Source of the DNA: JAAUTG01 sp964458705
GTDB lineage: Bacteria > Bacteroidota > Bacteroidia > Chitinophagales > Saprospiraceae
Reading direction: 5' to 3'
Length of the DNA stretch: 64,000 nt
Assembly (NCBI GenBank): GCA_964458705.1
Contig: CAYWKD010000017.1
Location: forward strand, 1-64,000
Shown: piece by piece, positions 27,055 through 35,285 of the stretch
Numbering within the stretch: the stretch's first letter is position 1
Layout: each line of letters starts with the position of its first letter
Notes under the pieces: generated by a model
Told to the model about the DNA's origin: nothing
Database searches by the model: none
The model's input: only the letters and a program-made list of their open reading frames with translations
Made by a program: the position numbers and the translations under genes

Positions 27055-28068
27055 ATGAAAACAGCATTAAGCACAGCACTAAAAGGAATGGCAATGGGAA
27101 TAGCAGAGGTTATTCCAGGTGTCTCAGGTGGCACAATTGCTTTTATAACAGGTATCTATGAAAAACTGATTAATGCAATCAAGGCTTTCGGTCCTGAATT
27201 ATTCCAAGCTTTCCGGAAAGATGGCTTGAGAGGTGCATGGCAAGTTGTTAATGGTGGATTTTTGGCTGCGCTGTTAATCGGAATGGTTATTGGTATTGGT
27301 GTGGGTGTTTTTGGCATAACGCATCTGCTAGATAACTACCCTATTTTGCTTTGGGCATTCTTCTTTGGATTGATTATTGCATCTGCTATCTATATTGCTA
27401 GGCAAGTATCCCAATGGCGAATAATTGAGATTGCTGCCCTGTTAGGTGGTCTATTTTTTGCTTATTGGATCACTGTAGCTGTTCCAGCAGAAGGAAATAC
27501 GGCACTTTGGTTTGTTTTTTTATCGGGTGCTATTGCCATTTCAGCATTGCTATTGCCTGGTATTTCAGGTAGTTTTATTCTACTACTCTTGGGTATGTAC
27601 ACTTTTATTATTCCTGCTGTGAAGGATGCTTTAAGCAATTTTGACGGAGAAAATTTGAAGATTCTAATTGTATTCGCATTGGGTTGTGCTGTTGGTTTAG
27701 TTACGTTTTCAAGAGTTCTTTCCTGGACTTTCAAGCATTATAAAAATCCAACTTTAGCTTTGTTAACAGGCTTTATGATTGGCTCACTGAATAAAATTTG
27801 GCCTTGGCGCATACCTCAACAATGGGTAGTAAAAACCTCAGAGGGCGAATACATAAAGCAAAAAGGTAATATGACTTATGAACTTTATCAAAACACCATA
27901 GCAGCAGGCGATGAAGTGAAAATGATTGCAGAGCAAAATGTTACACCTAATGCCTTTGGAGCTATAACAGGTGAAAGCACTTTCCTAATCGGTGCAGTTG
28001 TAAGCGCTGTTGCTGGATTTTTAATTGTATTTCTATTGGAACGAACAACTGGAAAAAGCAAGAAATGA
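27055..28068 (+). CDS. DUF368 membrane protein, probable undecaprenyl-phosphate translocase
   Basis: About 337 residues from the ATG at 27055; a GTG two codons earlier overlaps the candidate promoter. The family signature is clear: KGMAMGIAEVIPGVSGGTIAFITGIYEKLI at the N-terminus and its inverted-repeat partner LLLPGISGSFILLLLGMY in the middle, with about 8 hydrophobic spans. DUF368 proteins (PopT in Vibrio) have been shown to return the lipid carrier undecaprenyl phosphate across the inner membrane for wall and LPS synthesis. An unusual ~60-residue hydrophilic loop (about residues 250-305) precedes the last span. It overlaps aroE by 4 bases. Confidence 0.88.
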   Translation: MKTALSTALKGMAMGIAEVIPGVSGGTIAFITGIYEKLINAIKAFGPELFQAFRKDGLRGAWQVVNGGFLAALLIGMVIGIGVGVFGITHLLDNYPILLWAFFFGLIIASAIYIARQVSQWRIIEIAALLGGLFFAYWITVAVPAEGNTALWFVFLSGAIAISALLLPGISGSFILLLLGMYTFIIPAVKDALSNFDGENLKILIVFALGCAVGLVTFSRVLSWTFKHYKNPTLALLTGFMIGSLNKIWPWRIPQQWVVKTSEGEYIKQKGNMTYELYQNTIAAGDEVKMIAEQNVTPNAFGAITGESTFLIGAVVSAVAGFLIVFLLERTTGKSKK

Positions 28069-28826
28069 CTAAAAGATATGGACTTATAGGCTATCCACTT
28101 TCACACTCATTTTCAAAAGGTTACTTTACTCAAAAGTTTGAGCAAGAAAGAATTACAGATTGTCGTTATGACAACTTTCCAATTGAAGCAATTGAAAAAC
28201 TACCCGATTTGGTGGAGGAATTTCCCGATCTGATTGGATTGAATGTAACCCTCCCGTATAAACAGTCAGTGATTCCTTATTTAGATAAACTAAGCAATGC
28301 CGCAGAAGCCATAGGTGCTGTAAATACTATAAAAATAAAAAATGGGCAAAAGCTAGGTTTCAATACAGATGAAATTGGCTTTCGAGTATCTTTATTAGAG
28401 TTGTTAGAAAGTTACCCTTACAAAGTTGATACACTAAAAGCACTTGTGCTAGGCACAGGAGGTGCAGCTAAAGCCGTTTACCACGTATTAAAACAACTAG
28501 GAATAGACTTTCGATCTGTTTCTAGGTCAAAAGCTAAGGGCGATATTACTTATGAAGAAATAGACTATTCCATTATTAAAGAAAATCTACTGCTTGTCAA
28601 CACAACACCTCTGGGAATGCTACCTGATGTAGAAACTGCACCAAACTTGCCTTACAATGCTATTTCTGACCAACATTTTTTGTATGATCTCGTTTATAAT
28701 CCAAAACAAACTGTATTTTTGAAAGAAGGATTAACAAGATCAGCTAAGGTAATGAATGGCTTAAAAATGTTACATACTCAAGCAGAAGCCTCTTGGAAAA
28801 TTTGGAATGAACTAGATGAACATTGA
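28065..28826 (+). CDS. aroE: Shikimate dehydrogenase
   Basis: 253 residues. It reduces 3-dehydroshikimate with NADPH in aromatic amino acid synthesis. Visible: YPLSHSFSKGYF (shikimate-binding serines), NVTLPYKQSVIPYLD with the catalytic Lys, AIGAVNTI, FNTDEIGF, LVLGTGGAAKAV (nucleotide fold), the VNTTPLGM segment and YDLVYNPKQT. The ATGA start overlaps the DUF368 stop, so the two are translationally coupled; they are functionally unrelated except that both feed envelope or biosynthetic growth. Confidence 0.95.
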   Translation: MTKRYGLIGYPLSHSFSKGYFTQKFEQERITDCRYDNFPIEAIEKLPDLVEEFPDLIGLNVTLPYKQSVIPYLDKLSNAAEAIGAVNTIKIKNGQKLGFNTDEIGFRVSLLELLESYPYKVDTLKALVLGTGGAAKAVYHVLKQLGIDFRSVSRSKAKGDITYEEIDYSIIKENLLLVNTTPLGMLPDVETAPNLPYNAISDQHFLYDLVYNPKQTVFLKEGLTRSAKVMNGLKMLHTQAEASWKIWNELDEH

Positions 28827-28878
28827 TTCAGCAATGTGTTATCTATAAAATAGATGATTAACCAATTTTGCTAAACTT

Positions 28879-30147
28879 ATGGAAAAACTAGGTAAACCCG
28901 TATATGAGTTCAATAAATCTTTAGTGGAAGCTACAAAATCGGAGATGAAGAATAAGGATAAAGCTGACATAAATGGAGTTATTAATTTTGATAATATAGA
29001 AATTGCTTTTGAACAAAAGAGTAATGAACAACTCAAGCAAATGTCATGGCTATTCAGCATGATGAATAAACCTTGGTTGGTCAATATAGGCTCAAAATTA
29101 GGACTAACTGCGGTCAGGATGGGCTTACCTTTAGCAGAAACAGTAGTCAAGAGAACTATTTTTGAACAGTTTTGCGGTGGCACGACTTTGCTAGAAAGCC
29201 AAATTGCCATTGATAAATTGCACGAGTATAATGTACAATCTGTACTGGATTACGGTGTGGAAGCAAAGGAAACAGAAGATGATTTTAATATCACTATGAA
29301 CGAGATTATTCGAGGTATTGAATTTGCCTCCAATAATGAAAGTGTTCCTGTTGTAAGTTGTAAAGTAACGGGCATGGCTCGTTTTACTTTGCTGGAGAAA
29401 ATAAGTCAAGGAGAAACACTTTCCGTAGCAGAAGAAGCGGAGTTTCGCAATGTTCGCAAGCGCGTGGAATCTATCTGCCATGTCGCTCATAAGCATAAAG
29501 TTGCTTTATTTTTCGATGCAGAAGAAAGTTGGATTCAAGCAGCAATAGATGGCTTAGTAGAAGATATGATGAGGTTATACAATAAAGAAAGTGCTATTAT
29601 TTATGGTACTTATCAGATGTACCGACACGACCGTTTTGATTATCTTGTTGATTCTTTTTCGAGAGCTTCTATGAACGGTTATTTATTGGGGGCAAAGCTA
29701 GTGAGAGGTGCATATATGGAAAAGGAACGCAAGCGTGCAGAGTGGTTGGGCTATGCTTCACCTATTCAGCCTAGCAAAAATGCTACGGACAAGGATTTTG
29801 ATAAGGCGGTACAATTCTGCTTGAGCAATGTTGAGCATATTGCTTTTTGCAACGCTTCGCATAATAGAAATAGCTGTGAACTCCAAGTTAGACTTATTAT
29901 TGAAAAGCAATTGCCCAAAAATCATCCTCATATCAATTTTTGTCAACTCTATGGGATGAGCGATTACTTAACCTTTAATCTTGCAAAAGCTGGTTTCAAT
30001 GTTGCAAAATATATGGTATATGGTCCTGTGAAAGAAGTGTTGCCATATTTAGTGAGAAGAGCAGAAGAAAATACTTCTGTTACTGGTGATATGAGCCGAG
30101 AGTACAGCTTAGTCGCAGCAGAAATGAAGCGAAGAAGTTTAAAATAA
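28879..30147 (+). CDS. Proline dehydrogenase
   Basis: 422 residues. The FAD-dependent TIM barrel oxidises proline to pyrroline-5-carboxylate at the membrane. Signatures include YGVEAKET, SCKVTGMARF, FFDAEESWIQ, KLVRGAYMEKERKRA, and the C-terminal YGPVKEVLPYLVRRAEENTSV with the paired arginines that bind proline's carboxylate. It is a monofunctional PutA-type domain, so P5C dehydrogenase must be elsewhere. It lies 52 bases after aroE. Confidence 0.94.
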   Translation: MEKLGKPVYEFNKSLVEATKSEMKNKDKADINGVINFDNIEIAFEQKSNEQLKQMSWLFSMMNKPWLVNIGSKLGLTAVRMGLPLAETVVKRTIFEQFCGGTTLLESQIAIDKLHEYNVQSVLDYGVEAKETEDDFNITMNEIIRGIEFASNNESVPVVSCKVTGMARFTLLEKISQGETLSVAEEAEFRNVRKRVESICHVAHKHKVALFFDAEESWIQAAIDGLVEDMMRLYNKESAIIYGTYQMYRHDRFDYLVDSFSRASMNGYLLGAKLVRGAYMEKERKRAEWLGYASPIQPSKNATDKDFDKAVQFCLSNVEHIAFCNASHNRNSCELQVRLIIEKQLPKNHPHINFCQLYGMSDYLTFNLAKAGFNVAKYMVYGPVKEVLPYLVRRAEENTSVTGDMSREYSLVAAEMKRRSLK

Positions 30148-30209
30148 ACTCTTATGAGTAAATGCTAGAATAGCTATTGAACATAGCTTCCCGAATAGAA
30201 AAAAATAAA

Positions 30210-31301
30210 TTACTGACTAGCATCCGCTACGCATCGAAAACCCGTATGGTTCAAACCAGTATCTGGACTAGATTTCATTCGCCTTGCCACTCGATACCCC
30301 GAGCAGTAGTCATCGTTGCACAGAAACGAACCACCTCGCATACTTTTCTTGGCAGCATAAGGCTCATTCGGATCAAAACTACTATTCGGCCCAGTGGAAT
30401 GTTTTAAATTGAATGCTGCTTTTTCTTTATAAAAGTCATTTTTGTACCAATCAGCACACCATTCCCAAGCATTACCTGCCATATCGTAAAGTCCGTAACC
30501 ATTGGGTTCAAAAAACTTAACAGGTGCTAGTCCAAAGAAGCCATCTTTCTCAGTATTCTGATATGGAAATACTCCCTGCCAAAAGTTGGCTTTAGGTTTG
30601 CCTTTATTAACATCTTCATTTCCCCAAGGATAGATATTATTTTCTAGACCACCACGAGCTGCCCACTCCCACTCAGCCTCTGTTGGAAGTCGTTTGCCTG
30701 ACCATTTGGCATAAGTTGCTGCATCCTCCCAAGCAATTTGTACTACAGGATAGTTTTCTTTTCCCTCAATACTACTCTTAGCACCTTCAGGATGTCGCCA
30801 GTTTGCGCCAATTTGCCAGCGCCACCATTGTTGTTCTGCTCCTGGTGCTTTGATATTGATAGGCTGACTAGTAGGTGTGAATACTAAGGCACCCGGTTGC
30901 AAAATACTATCAGGTGGTTTGGGCGTGCCAGGAGGCAAATCCTTTTTAATATCTTCCCAGTTAATTGGACGCTCGGCAACTGTTACGTAGCCTGTTGCTG
31001 CTACAAATGCGCTAAATTGAGCATTAGTTACTTCAGTTTCATCCATCCAAAAGCTATCTATCTGTATGGAGTGTTTAGGAAACTCATCAGCATCTGCCTG
31101 TTCGCTATCGCCTCCCATCTCGTATTCTCCAGCAGGAATAAGTACCATGCCATCGGTGGATAAAGACTTTGACCTAGTTTTTATTTCTTGACTAGGCGTT
31201 AGAGCAGTTTTTCCTTTTTCAGTTGTTTCACTTTGGCAAGAGCTAAATAAAGCAACTGAGATAATTAGCGAGCAAGCTATTCTTGATATAAATTGATCCA
31301 A
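30210..31301 (-). CDS. Formylglycine-generating enzyme (SUMF1 family), probable lipoprotein
   Basis: 363 residues. Signal ALFSSCQSE suggests a lipoprotein. The FGE-sulfatase fold runs from about residue 55 (MVLIPAGEYEMGGD, DSFWMDETEVTNAQF) to the end. Crucially both copper/thiol-active cysteines are kept in RGGSFLCNDDYCSGYRVA (Cys328 and Cys333), followed by GFRC, as in true FGEs; many SUMF1-like proteins lack them. It should convert the sulfatase cysteine to formylglycine. A cysteine-type sulfatase gene with the right motif lies 1.7 kb away on the same strand, the two separated by a mercury cassette. Confidence 0.9.
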   Translation of the reverse strand: MDQFISRIACSLIISVALFSSCQSETTEKGKTALTPSQEIKTRSKSLSTDGMVLIPAGEYEMGGDSEQADADEFPKHSIQIDSFWMDETEVTNAQFSAFVAATGYVTVAERPINWEDIKKDLPPGTPKPPDSILQPGALVFTPTSQPINIKAPGAEQQWWRWQIGANWRHPEGAKSSIEGKENYPVVQIAWEDAATYAKWSGKRLPTEAEWEWAARGGLENNIYPWGNEDVNKGKPKANFWQGVFPYQNTEKDGFFGLAPVKFFEPNGYGLYDMAGNAWEWCADWYKNDFYKEKAAFNLKHSTGPNSSFDPNEPYAAKKSMRGGSFLCNDDYCSGYRVARRMKSSPDTGLNHTGFRCVADASQ

Positions 31302-31562
31302 AACAATGATTTTAACTTATAATGAAACTTTAAACTTAAGCAGTGTTTTGCAGTAGTAAGGTAGCCAAATCTGATATTTATACACAATTATCATACTATT
31401 ATAAGTTTCAAACAACGGTCAAGTGTAAGAGCAGTAGCGAATTTAAAAGCACTTCGCTTTCAGTTTAGCACTGACTTTTATTAAAAGCACAGACCTTTGA
31501 TTTATTGCTGAACTTTCTATTTCTTGTACACATTATTAGCGGTTTGAGCTTTCTTTCTTCCG
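31302..31562. other. Non-coding spacer left of the mercury cassette
   Basis: I find no gene in this 261-base stretch. Between about 31400 and 31500 it carries a mixed-composition block (AACGGTCAAGTGTAAGAGCA, AAAGCACTTCGCTTTCAGTT) that looks unlike its AT-rich surroundings and may mark the border of the horizontally acquired cassette. It also holds the promoter of the FGE gene. Confidence 0.4.
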
Positions 31563-31766
31563 TCAACAACATTTATTTTCTTGAATTGATGGACATTTTT
31601 CTGTTCCATAGCTACAATATACACAGCAATCGCCTTGTTTCGGTTTCAAAATTGTCTTGCACTTTTCACATTCGTAAAAGTACTGGCAGGCGTCAGTCGG
31701 CATTGTTTCTTCTTTTTGGTGTCCGCAGTTGGGACAAGTGATTGTTGATTGTAATATGATTTCCAT
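31563..31766 (-). CDS. GDCCVxC-domain small cysteine-rich protein
   Basis: 67 residues with 13 cysteines. TCPNCGHQ and CEKCKT look like a zinc-ribbon, then the family signature GDCCVYCSYGTEKCPSIQ. This family is known from mercury-resistance contexts, where some members are selenoproteins; here every site is a Cys codon, with no in-frame TGA. It lies one base beyond the merTP stop, so it is the third gene of the operon. A metal or thiol-buffering role is plausible, but its biochemistry is not established. Confidence 0.82.
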   Translation of the reverse strand: MEIILQSTITCPNCGHQKEETMPTDACQYFYECEKCKTILKPKQGDCCVYCSYGTEKCPSIQENKCC

Positions 31767-31767
31767 T

Positions 31768-32367
31768 TTATTTTTCCTCTTTGCCTATTACTGAATACCC
31801 TGTTCCGTTAATTGCCTTTTCAATTTCGCTTATACTCGTTTTTGAGCTGTCAAATTCTACAATTGCGTTTCCGTTCTTGTATGAGGCAGTAGATTTTAAA
31901 ATTCCTGTAAGTTTGTTTACTTCGTGGTTTACGTGTTCTTCGCAACTCGCACAAGTCATTCCGTTGATTTGAAACTCAACAGTCTGAACATTGGATTTGT
32001 CAACCACAATTACTTGCTTCTCTGTCTTTGGATAAAAAATGTGAGCATAGTAAGGAAATGCAAGCATCAAGCCTGCGAAAACTGTTACTATCCCTAAAAT
32101 TTTTTTGTTTTGTATGAATTTTGGTTTTTCGTCTGTTTCACAGTTACAGTCGATTTCCTTTTTTGGATTAAGTTTCTGATACCAAGCAAATCCAAGAACC
32201 AAAATTGTCAGTCCGATAAAATATGGTCGTGCTGGTTCAAGCCAAGAAAAGCTCGAAGCAAGTCCGCTAGTTCCCGCCACAAATGCTAAAACTGGTGTAA
32301 CGCAACAAAGTGAAGCCGCAAAAGCCGTTAAAAGTCCCGCTCCGATGAATTTATTTTCTTTTTTCAT
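31768..32367 (-). CDS. merTP: Mercuric transport fusion protein MerTP
   Basis: 199 residues. The N-terminal MerT part has a membrane Cys pair (SLCCVTP, Cys21-Cys22), another span near residues 48-66, a cytosolic loop with CNC, and a third span (about 93-110). The C-terminal MerP part is a heavy-metal-associated domain with NGMTCASCEEHV. It would bind Hg(II) in the periplasm and pass it across the inner membrane. The start overlaps the regulator's stop by 4 bases. No merA reductase is present in the window, so detoxification must rely on a gene elsewhere. All six glycines in the first ~65 codons use GGA. Confidence 0.93.
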   Translation of the reverse strand: MKKENKFIGAGLLTAFAASLCCVTPVLAFVAGTSGLASSFSWLEPARPYFIGLTILVLGFAWYQKLNPKKEIDCNCETDEKPKFIQNKKILGIVTVFAGLMLAFPYYAHIFYPKTEKQVIVVDKSNVQTVEFQINGMTCASCEEHVNHEVNKLTGILKSTASYKNGNAIVEFDSSKTSISEIEKAINGTGYSVIGKEEK

Positions 32368-32738
32368 ACTATTTCTAGAATTTTGTTTTCTTCAAGTATT
32401 TTAAAAAATGGATTGAGCAACTTTTCATACTCCATTGTCAGTGAGTAAAAAATAGTTTGTGCTTGTCTTTCTGTTTCAATTAGTTTTCGGTCTTTGAGTT
32501 TTCGCAAATGCTGTGAAACTGCCGAAATTGTCATTCCAAGAATGTCGCTTAGGTCACAAACACAAAGTTGTTTTTCTTCATAAAGTAGGAACAGGATTTT
32601 GAGTCTTACGTTGTTTCCCACCAATTCAAGTCCGTTCGACAAATAGTCAAATGTTCCGTTGATTTCGTCAATTCGGTCTTTGCAACGGTTGATTTGCTTA
32701 ATATCCGCTTGTTGCCTTGTACAAGAAATGTTTTCCAT
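32364..32738 (-). CDS. ArsR/SmtB-family metal-responsive repressor of the mer cassette
   Basis: About 124 residues from the ATG at 32738 (MENISCTRQQADIKQ); the longer frame to 32795 reads through the operator and promoter and is rejected. The winged helix follows the family: RLKILFLLYEEKQLCVCDL with a C-V-C metal site in helix 3, then DILGMTISAVSQHLRKLKDRKLIE as the recognition helix region. Extra cysteines near the N-terminus could complete a soft-metal site. It should repress its own operon until Hg(II) or a similar ion binds. It replaces MerR in this cassette, as in other Bacteroidota. Confidence 0.9.
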   Translation of the reverse strand: MENISCTRQQADIKQINRCKDRIDEINGTFDYLSNGLELVGNNVRLKILFLLYEEKQLCVCDLSDILGMTISAVSQHLRKLKDRKLIETERQAQTIFYSLTMEYEKLLNPFFKILEENKILEIV

Positions 32739-32742
32739 ACTA

Positions 32743-32772
32743 CAAATATAGTCAATTTGCTTATTTAAGCAA
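32743..32772 (-). promoter_or_regulatory. Promoter of the mer cassette (TTG-N19-TATATTTG)
   Basis: On the minus strand TTG (32772-32770) is followed by exactly 19 bases and then TATATTTG (32750-32743), an exact fit to the Bacteroidota sigma consensus TTG-N19-21-TAnnTTTG. Only four bases separate it from the ATG of the repressor, so the mRNA should be leaderless or nearly so. Confidence 0.8.
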
Positions 32773-32784
32773 CTACTTAAATAA
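32761..32784. promoter_or_regulatory. Probable ArsR-type operator overlapping the -33 element
   Basis: TTATTTAAG at 32761-32769 is the exact reverse complement of CTTAAATAA at 32776-32784, with a 6-base centre. The repeat covers the TTG element of the mer promoter, the usual placement for repression by an ArsR/SmtB dimer. Sites of this family are AT-rich interrupted palindromes, which fits. Confidence 0.7.
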
Positions 32785-32988
32785 ATGAAAAACATTAAAT
32801 TTCTTACAGTGCTTCTCCTCTACCTACGAATTCTTTCCCTTCGCCACTTTCAAAGCACATTGAGCTTTATTGCAAATTACCGTATTGCGTTTAACTAATG
32901 CTGAGTGAAGTCGCTTTTTCTATTTTTCAAAGTATGACCCATTTCGTTTCTGCCTGCATAGGTGAAGTTGGTTAGAAAAACGAAAATA

Positions 32989-34431
32989 TTAATCTAGAGC
33001 AAGAGTACCAACGGGGCGATTGCCTGTTCCTTCTCGATCTGTTAGTTCATCTCCTAGTTCTACTCTTATGCTTTCAGCATATTCTTGTAACTGCTCTACG
33101 ATTGCTGGGTGTTGACTAAAAACATTACTGGTCTCACTAATGTCATTCGATAGGTCATATAATTCCATTTGTTCGAGACTCACGTATTCATAATCAATGG
33201 GAATGCCATCATTTGTACCTTCTCGCCCATTCAATGTTCGATAGCGATGTGGAAAGTATAACTTCCAGCGTCCATCTCCACTCATCACAGCATGAAGTTC
33301 GTTTTGGTAGTAGTAAAAATAGTAGGCTTCGTGATGAGGAGCTATCTCTTTTTTACCTAACATTAAATCGTTCATTGCTTCTCCGTCAATGGTTTGATCG
33401 GGTAGCTTAGCTCCTGTCAAGTTTGCAATAGTAGGCAAGACATCAATTGTCATAGCAGGCTGTGAGATGGTAATACCATCTGGAATTTTGCCTTTCCAAC
33501 GCATAATACAAGGCACTCTCACACCTCCCTCCCATGCTGTTCCTTTTCCTTCACGCAGTGGTAGAGCCACTCCTGAATGCTTACCGTAGGAGAGCCATGG
33601 CCCATTATCAGAAGTGAAAATGACTAAGGTATTTTCTTCCAGACCATTTGCTTCCAGTGCTTTCAAAATTTTTCCCGTTGACCAGTCAATTTCTTCAATT
33701 ACATCTCCATACAAGCCCGCTTTTGATTTTCCCTTAAATTTCTCTGAAACAAATAGCGGAACGTGTGGCATATTGTGCGCCACATAAAGAAAGAAAGGCT
33801 CAGATTTTTTACGACTAATGAAGTTAACTGCACGCTCTGTATATTGGGTAGTAATCATACTTTGATCCTCAAGCGTATCGATAACAGTCTCATTTTCTAT
33901 TAACGGAAGCTCAGGAAAGTTGAACACGCTGCCTTGCCAAGGATGATAAGGCCACATATCATTGGAGTAAGGAATACCGAAATATTCATCAAATCCCTGC
34001 CGAGTTGGAAGTAGTTCTGGCTCAGAACCCAAGTGCCACTTTCCGTACATTGCCGTAGCGTAGCCAAGTGGTTTCAATAGCTCTGCAATGGTTACTTCAT
34101 TGGAGTTTAGTCCTTTTCCAACATAAGGAGAATAAGCTCCGTGGATGCCTAATCGGTTAGGATAACAGCCAGTCAATAAAGAAGCTCGAGAGGCAGAGCA
34201 AACAGGTTGTGAGGCATAGAAATTAGTAAATCTAGCTCCGTCTTTAGCCATTTGGTCAAGATTAGGCGTGCTAATATTCGGCGAGCCAAAGCAGCCCACG
34301 TCTTGATAACCCTGATCGTCTGTGAAGATAATCACAATGTTAGGAGGTGTTTCCTTTGCTACTTCTTTAGTCACTTCACTATTGCATGCCGATAAAGACA
34401 AAATAATTGCGAAGAGGAAAAAATATTTCAT
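32989..34431 (-). CDS. Cysteine-type sulfatase, lipoprotein
   Basis: 480 residues. The signal ends ILSLSACNSE (lipobox Cys16). The alkaline-phosphatase-like sulfatase fold has the metal-binding DD at residues 38-39, the formylglycine motif CSASR (Cys78-Arg82, the C-x-A-x-R form), GKWHLG, the GSEP/GFDEYFG region, VAHNMPHVPLF and TSDNGPW. It should hydrolyse sulfate esters in the periplasm or at the outer membrane once Cys78 is converted to formylglycine, probably by the FGE encoded nearby. It starts 27 bases after the response regulator's stop on the same strand. The sequence is closest to arylsulfatase A-like enzymes; substrate unknown. Confidence 0.93.
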   Translation of the reverse strand: MKYFFLFAIILSLSACNSEVTKEVAKETPPNIVIIFTDDQGYQDVGCFGSPNISTPNLDQMAKDGARFTNFYASQPVCSASRASLLTGCYPNRLGIHGAYSPYVGKGLNSNEVTIAELLKPLGYATAMYGKWHLGSEPELLPTRQGFDEYFGIPYSNDMWPYHPWQGSVFNFPELPLIENETVIDTLEDQSMITTQYTERAVNFISRKKSEPFFLYVAHNMPHVPLFVSEKFKGKSKAGLYGDVIEEIDWSTGKILKALEANGLEENTLVIFTSDNGPWLSYGKHSGVALPLREGKGTAWEGGVRVPCIMRWKGKIPDGITISQPAMTIDVLPTIANLTGAKLPDQTIDGEAMNDLMLGKKEIAPHHEAYYFYYYQNELHAVMSGDGRWKLYFPHRYRTLNGREGTNDGIPIDYEYVSLEQMELYDLSNDISETSNVFSQHPAIVEQLQEYAESIRVELGDELTDREGTGNRPVGTLALD

Positions 34432-34443
34432 GGCTTTCGTTTT

Positions 34444-34459
34444 GTTTTGAATTCAAAAC
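34444..34459. repeat. 16-bp perfect palindrome between response regulator and sulfatase genes
   Basis: GTTTTGAATTCAAAAC is a perfect palindrome beginning at the response regulator's stop codon and ending 13 bases upstream of the sulfatase start. It could be an operator or a weak processing hairpin. Confidence 0.4.
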
Positions 34460-35160
34460 TACAAAGTTTGTGGCATTTCACCAACCATAAATTTATAACC
34501 CACACCGCGGACAGAACGAAAATACTTGGGATTCTTTGGGTCTTCTTCAAAATATTTTCTGAATGAAAGAATAAAATTATCAATTGTCCTTGTAGAAGGA
34601 TAGACGTCGTAGCCCCATACTGACTGTAATATTTGCTGTCTAGAAACCACCTCGTCTTTTCGATCAATCAATAATTTTAGAAGCATGGCTTCTTTCTTCG
34701 TTAAAGTAAAGTCGCCTTGGCTGCCAGTAGCTTCATAAGTAATGAAATTAACTTTATTTTTACCAAAATAGAATAGCTCTGGAGTATTCTCAGGTGCTTT
34801 ACTTGTTCTTTTTATCAAGTTATTAATTCTCAGAAGTAATTCCTCCAGATTGAATGGTTTTGTTAAATAGTCGTCTGCCCCTCGCTTTAATCCTGCTATT
34901 CGATCGGGCGCAGCGTCCTTAGCAGTTAGGAAGATGACGGGCACTTCCATATTGGTTAATCTGATCTGCTCACACACCTGATAGCCATCAATCTCAGGTA
35001 GCATCACATCTAAGATAATCAAGTCAAAATGTTGCTCTTTAAAACATTTGATAGCTTCTCTTCCGTTTTTTGCTTCTACTACTTCGAAGTCTTCTATTTC
35101 AAGATTCAACTTGACTACATCTCTTATGTTTTCTTCATCTTCTACCAGCAAGATTCTCAT
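34459..35160 (-). CDS. OmpR-family response regulator without an adjacent kinase
   Basis: 233 residues. Receiver domain: EDEEN acidic pocket, LIILDVMLPEIDG with phospho-acceptor Asp51, FLTAKDAAPDRIAGLKRGADDYLTKPF with Thr and Lys switch residues. The C-terminal winged helix of the OmpR/PhoB kind (TLTKKEAMLLKLLIDRKDEVVSRQQILQSVWG, RTIDNFILSFRKYFE, VRGVGYKF) binds DNA. The kinase gene is not beside it. Its position directly upstream of the sulfatase (27 bases) makes cotranscription likely, but control of the sulfatase by it is inference. Confidence 0.94.
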   Translation of the reverse strand: MRILLVEDEENIRDVVKLNLEIEDFEVVEAKNGREAIKCFKEQHFDLIILDVMLPEIDGYQVCEQIRLTNMEVPVIFLTAKDAAPDRIAGLKRGADDYLTKPFNLEELLLRINNLIKRTSKAPENTPELFYFGKNKVNFITYEATGSQGDFTLTKKEAMLLKLLIDRKDEVVSRQQILQSVWGYDVYPSTRTIDNFILSFRKYFEEDPKNPKYFRSVRGVGYKFMVGEMPQTL

Positions 35161-35285
35161 ATTTCTTATTTTAATTTATGCACATATTAGATACGTACCA
35201 ACTGATTATTAAATAGCTAGGTAGGAAACTATACTATTTCAAAAGGGTTCATTTTTGAGTGCATAGCTTTGTATGAATCAATCGT

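Noticed and set aside
31302..32988. Transposon carrying the mer cassette
   Set aside because: No transposase, integrase or clear terminal inverted repeat could be found by eye on either side.
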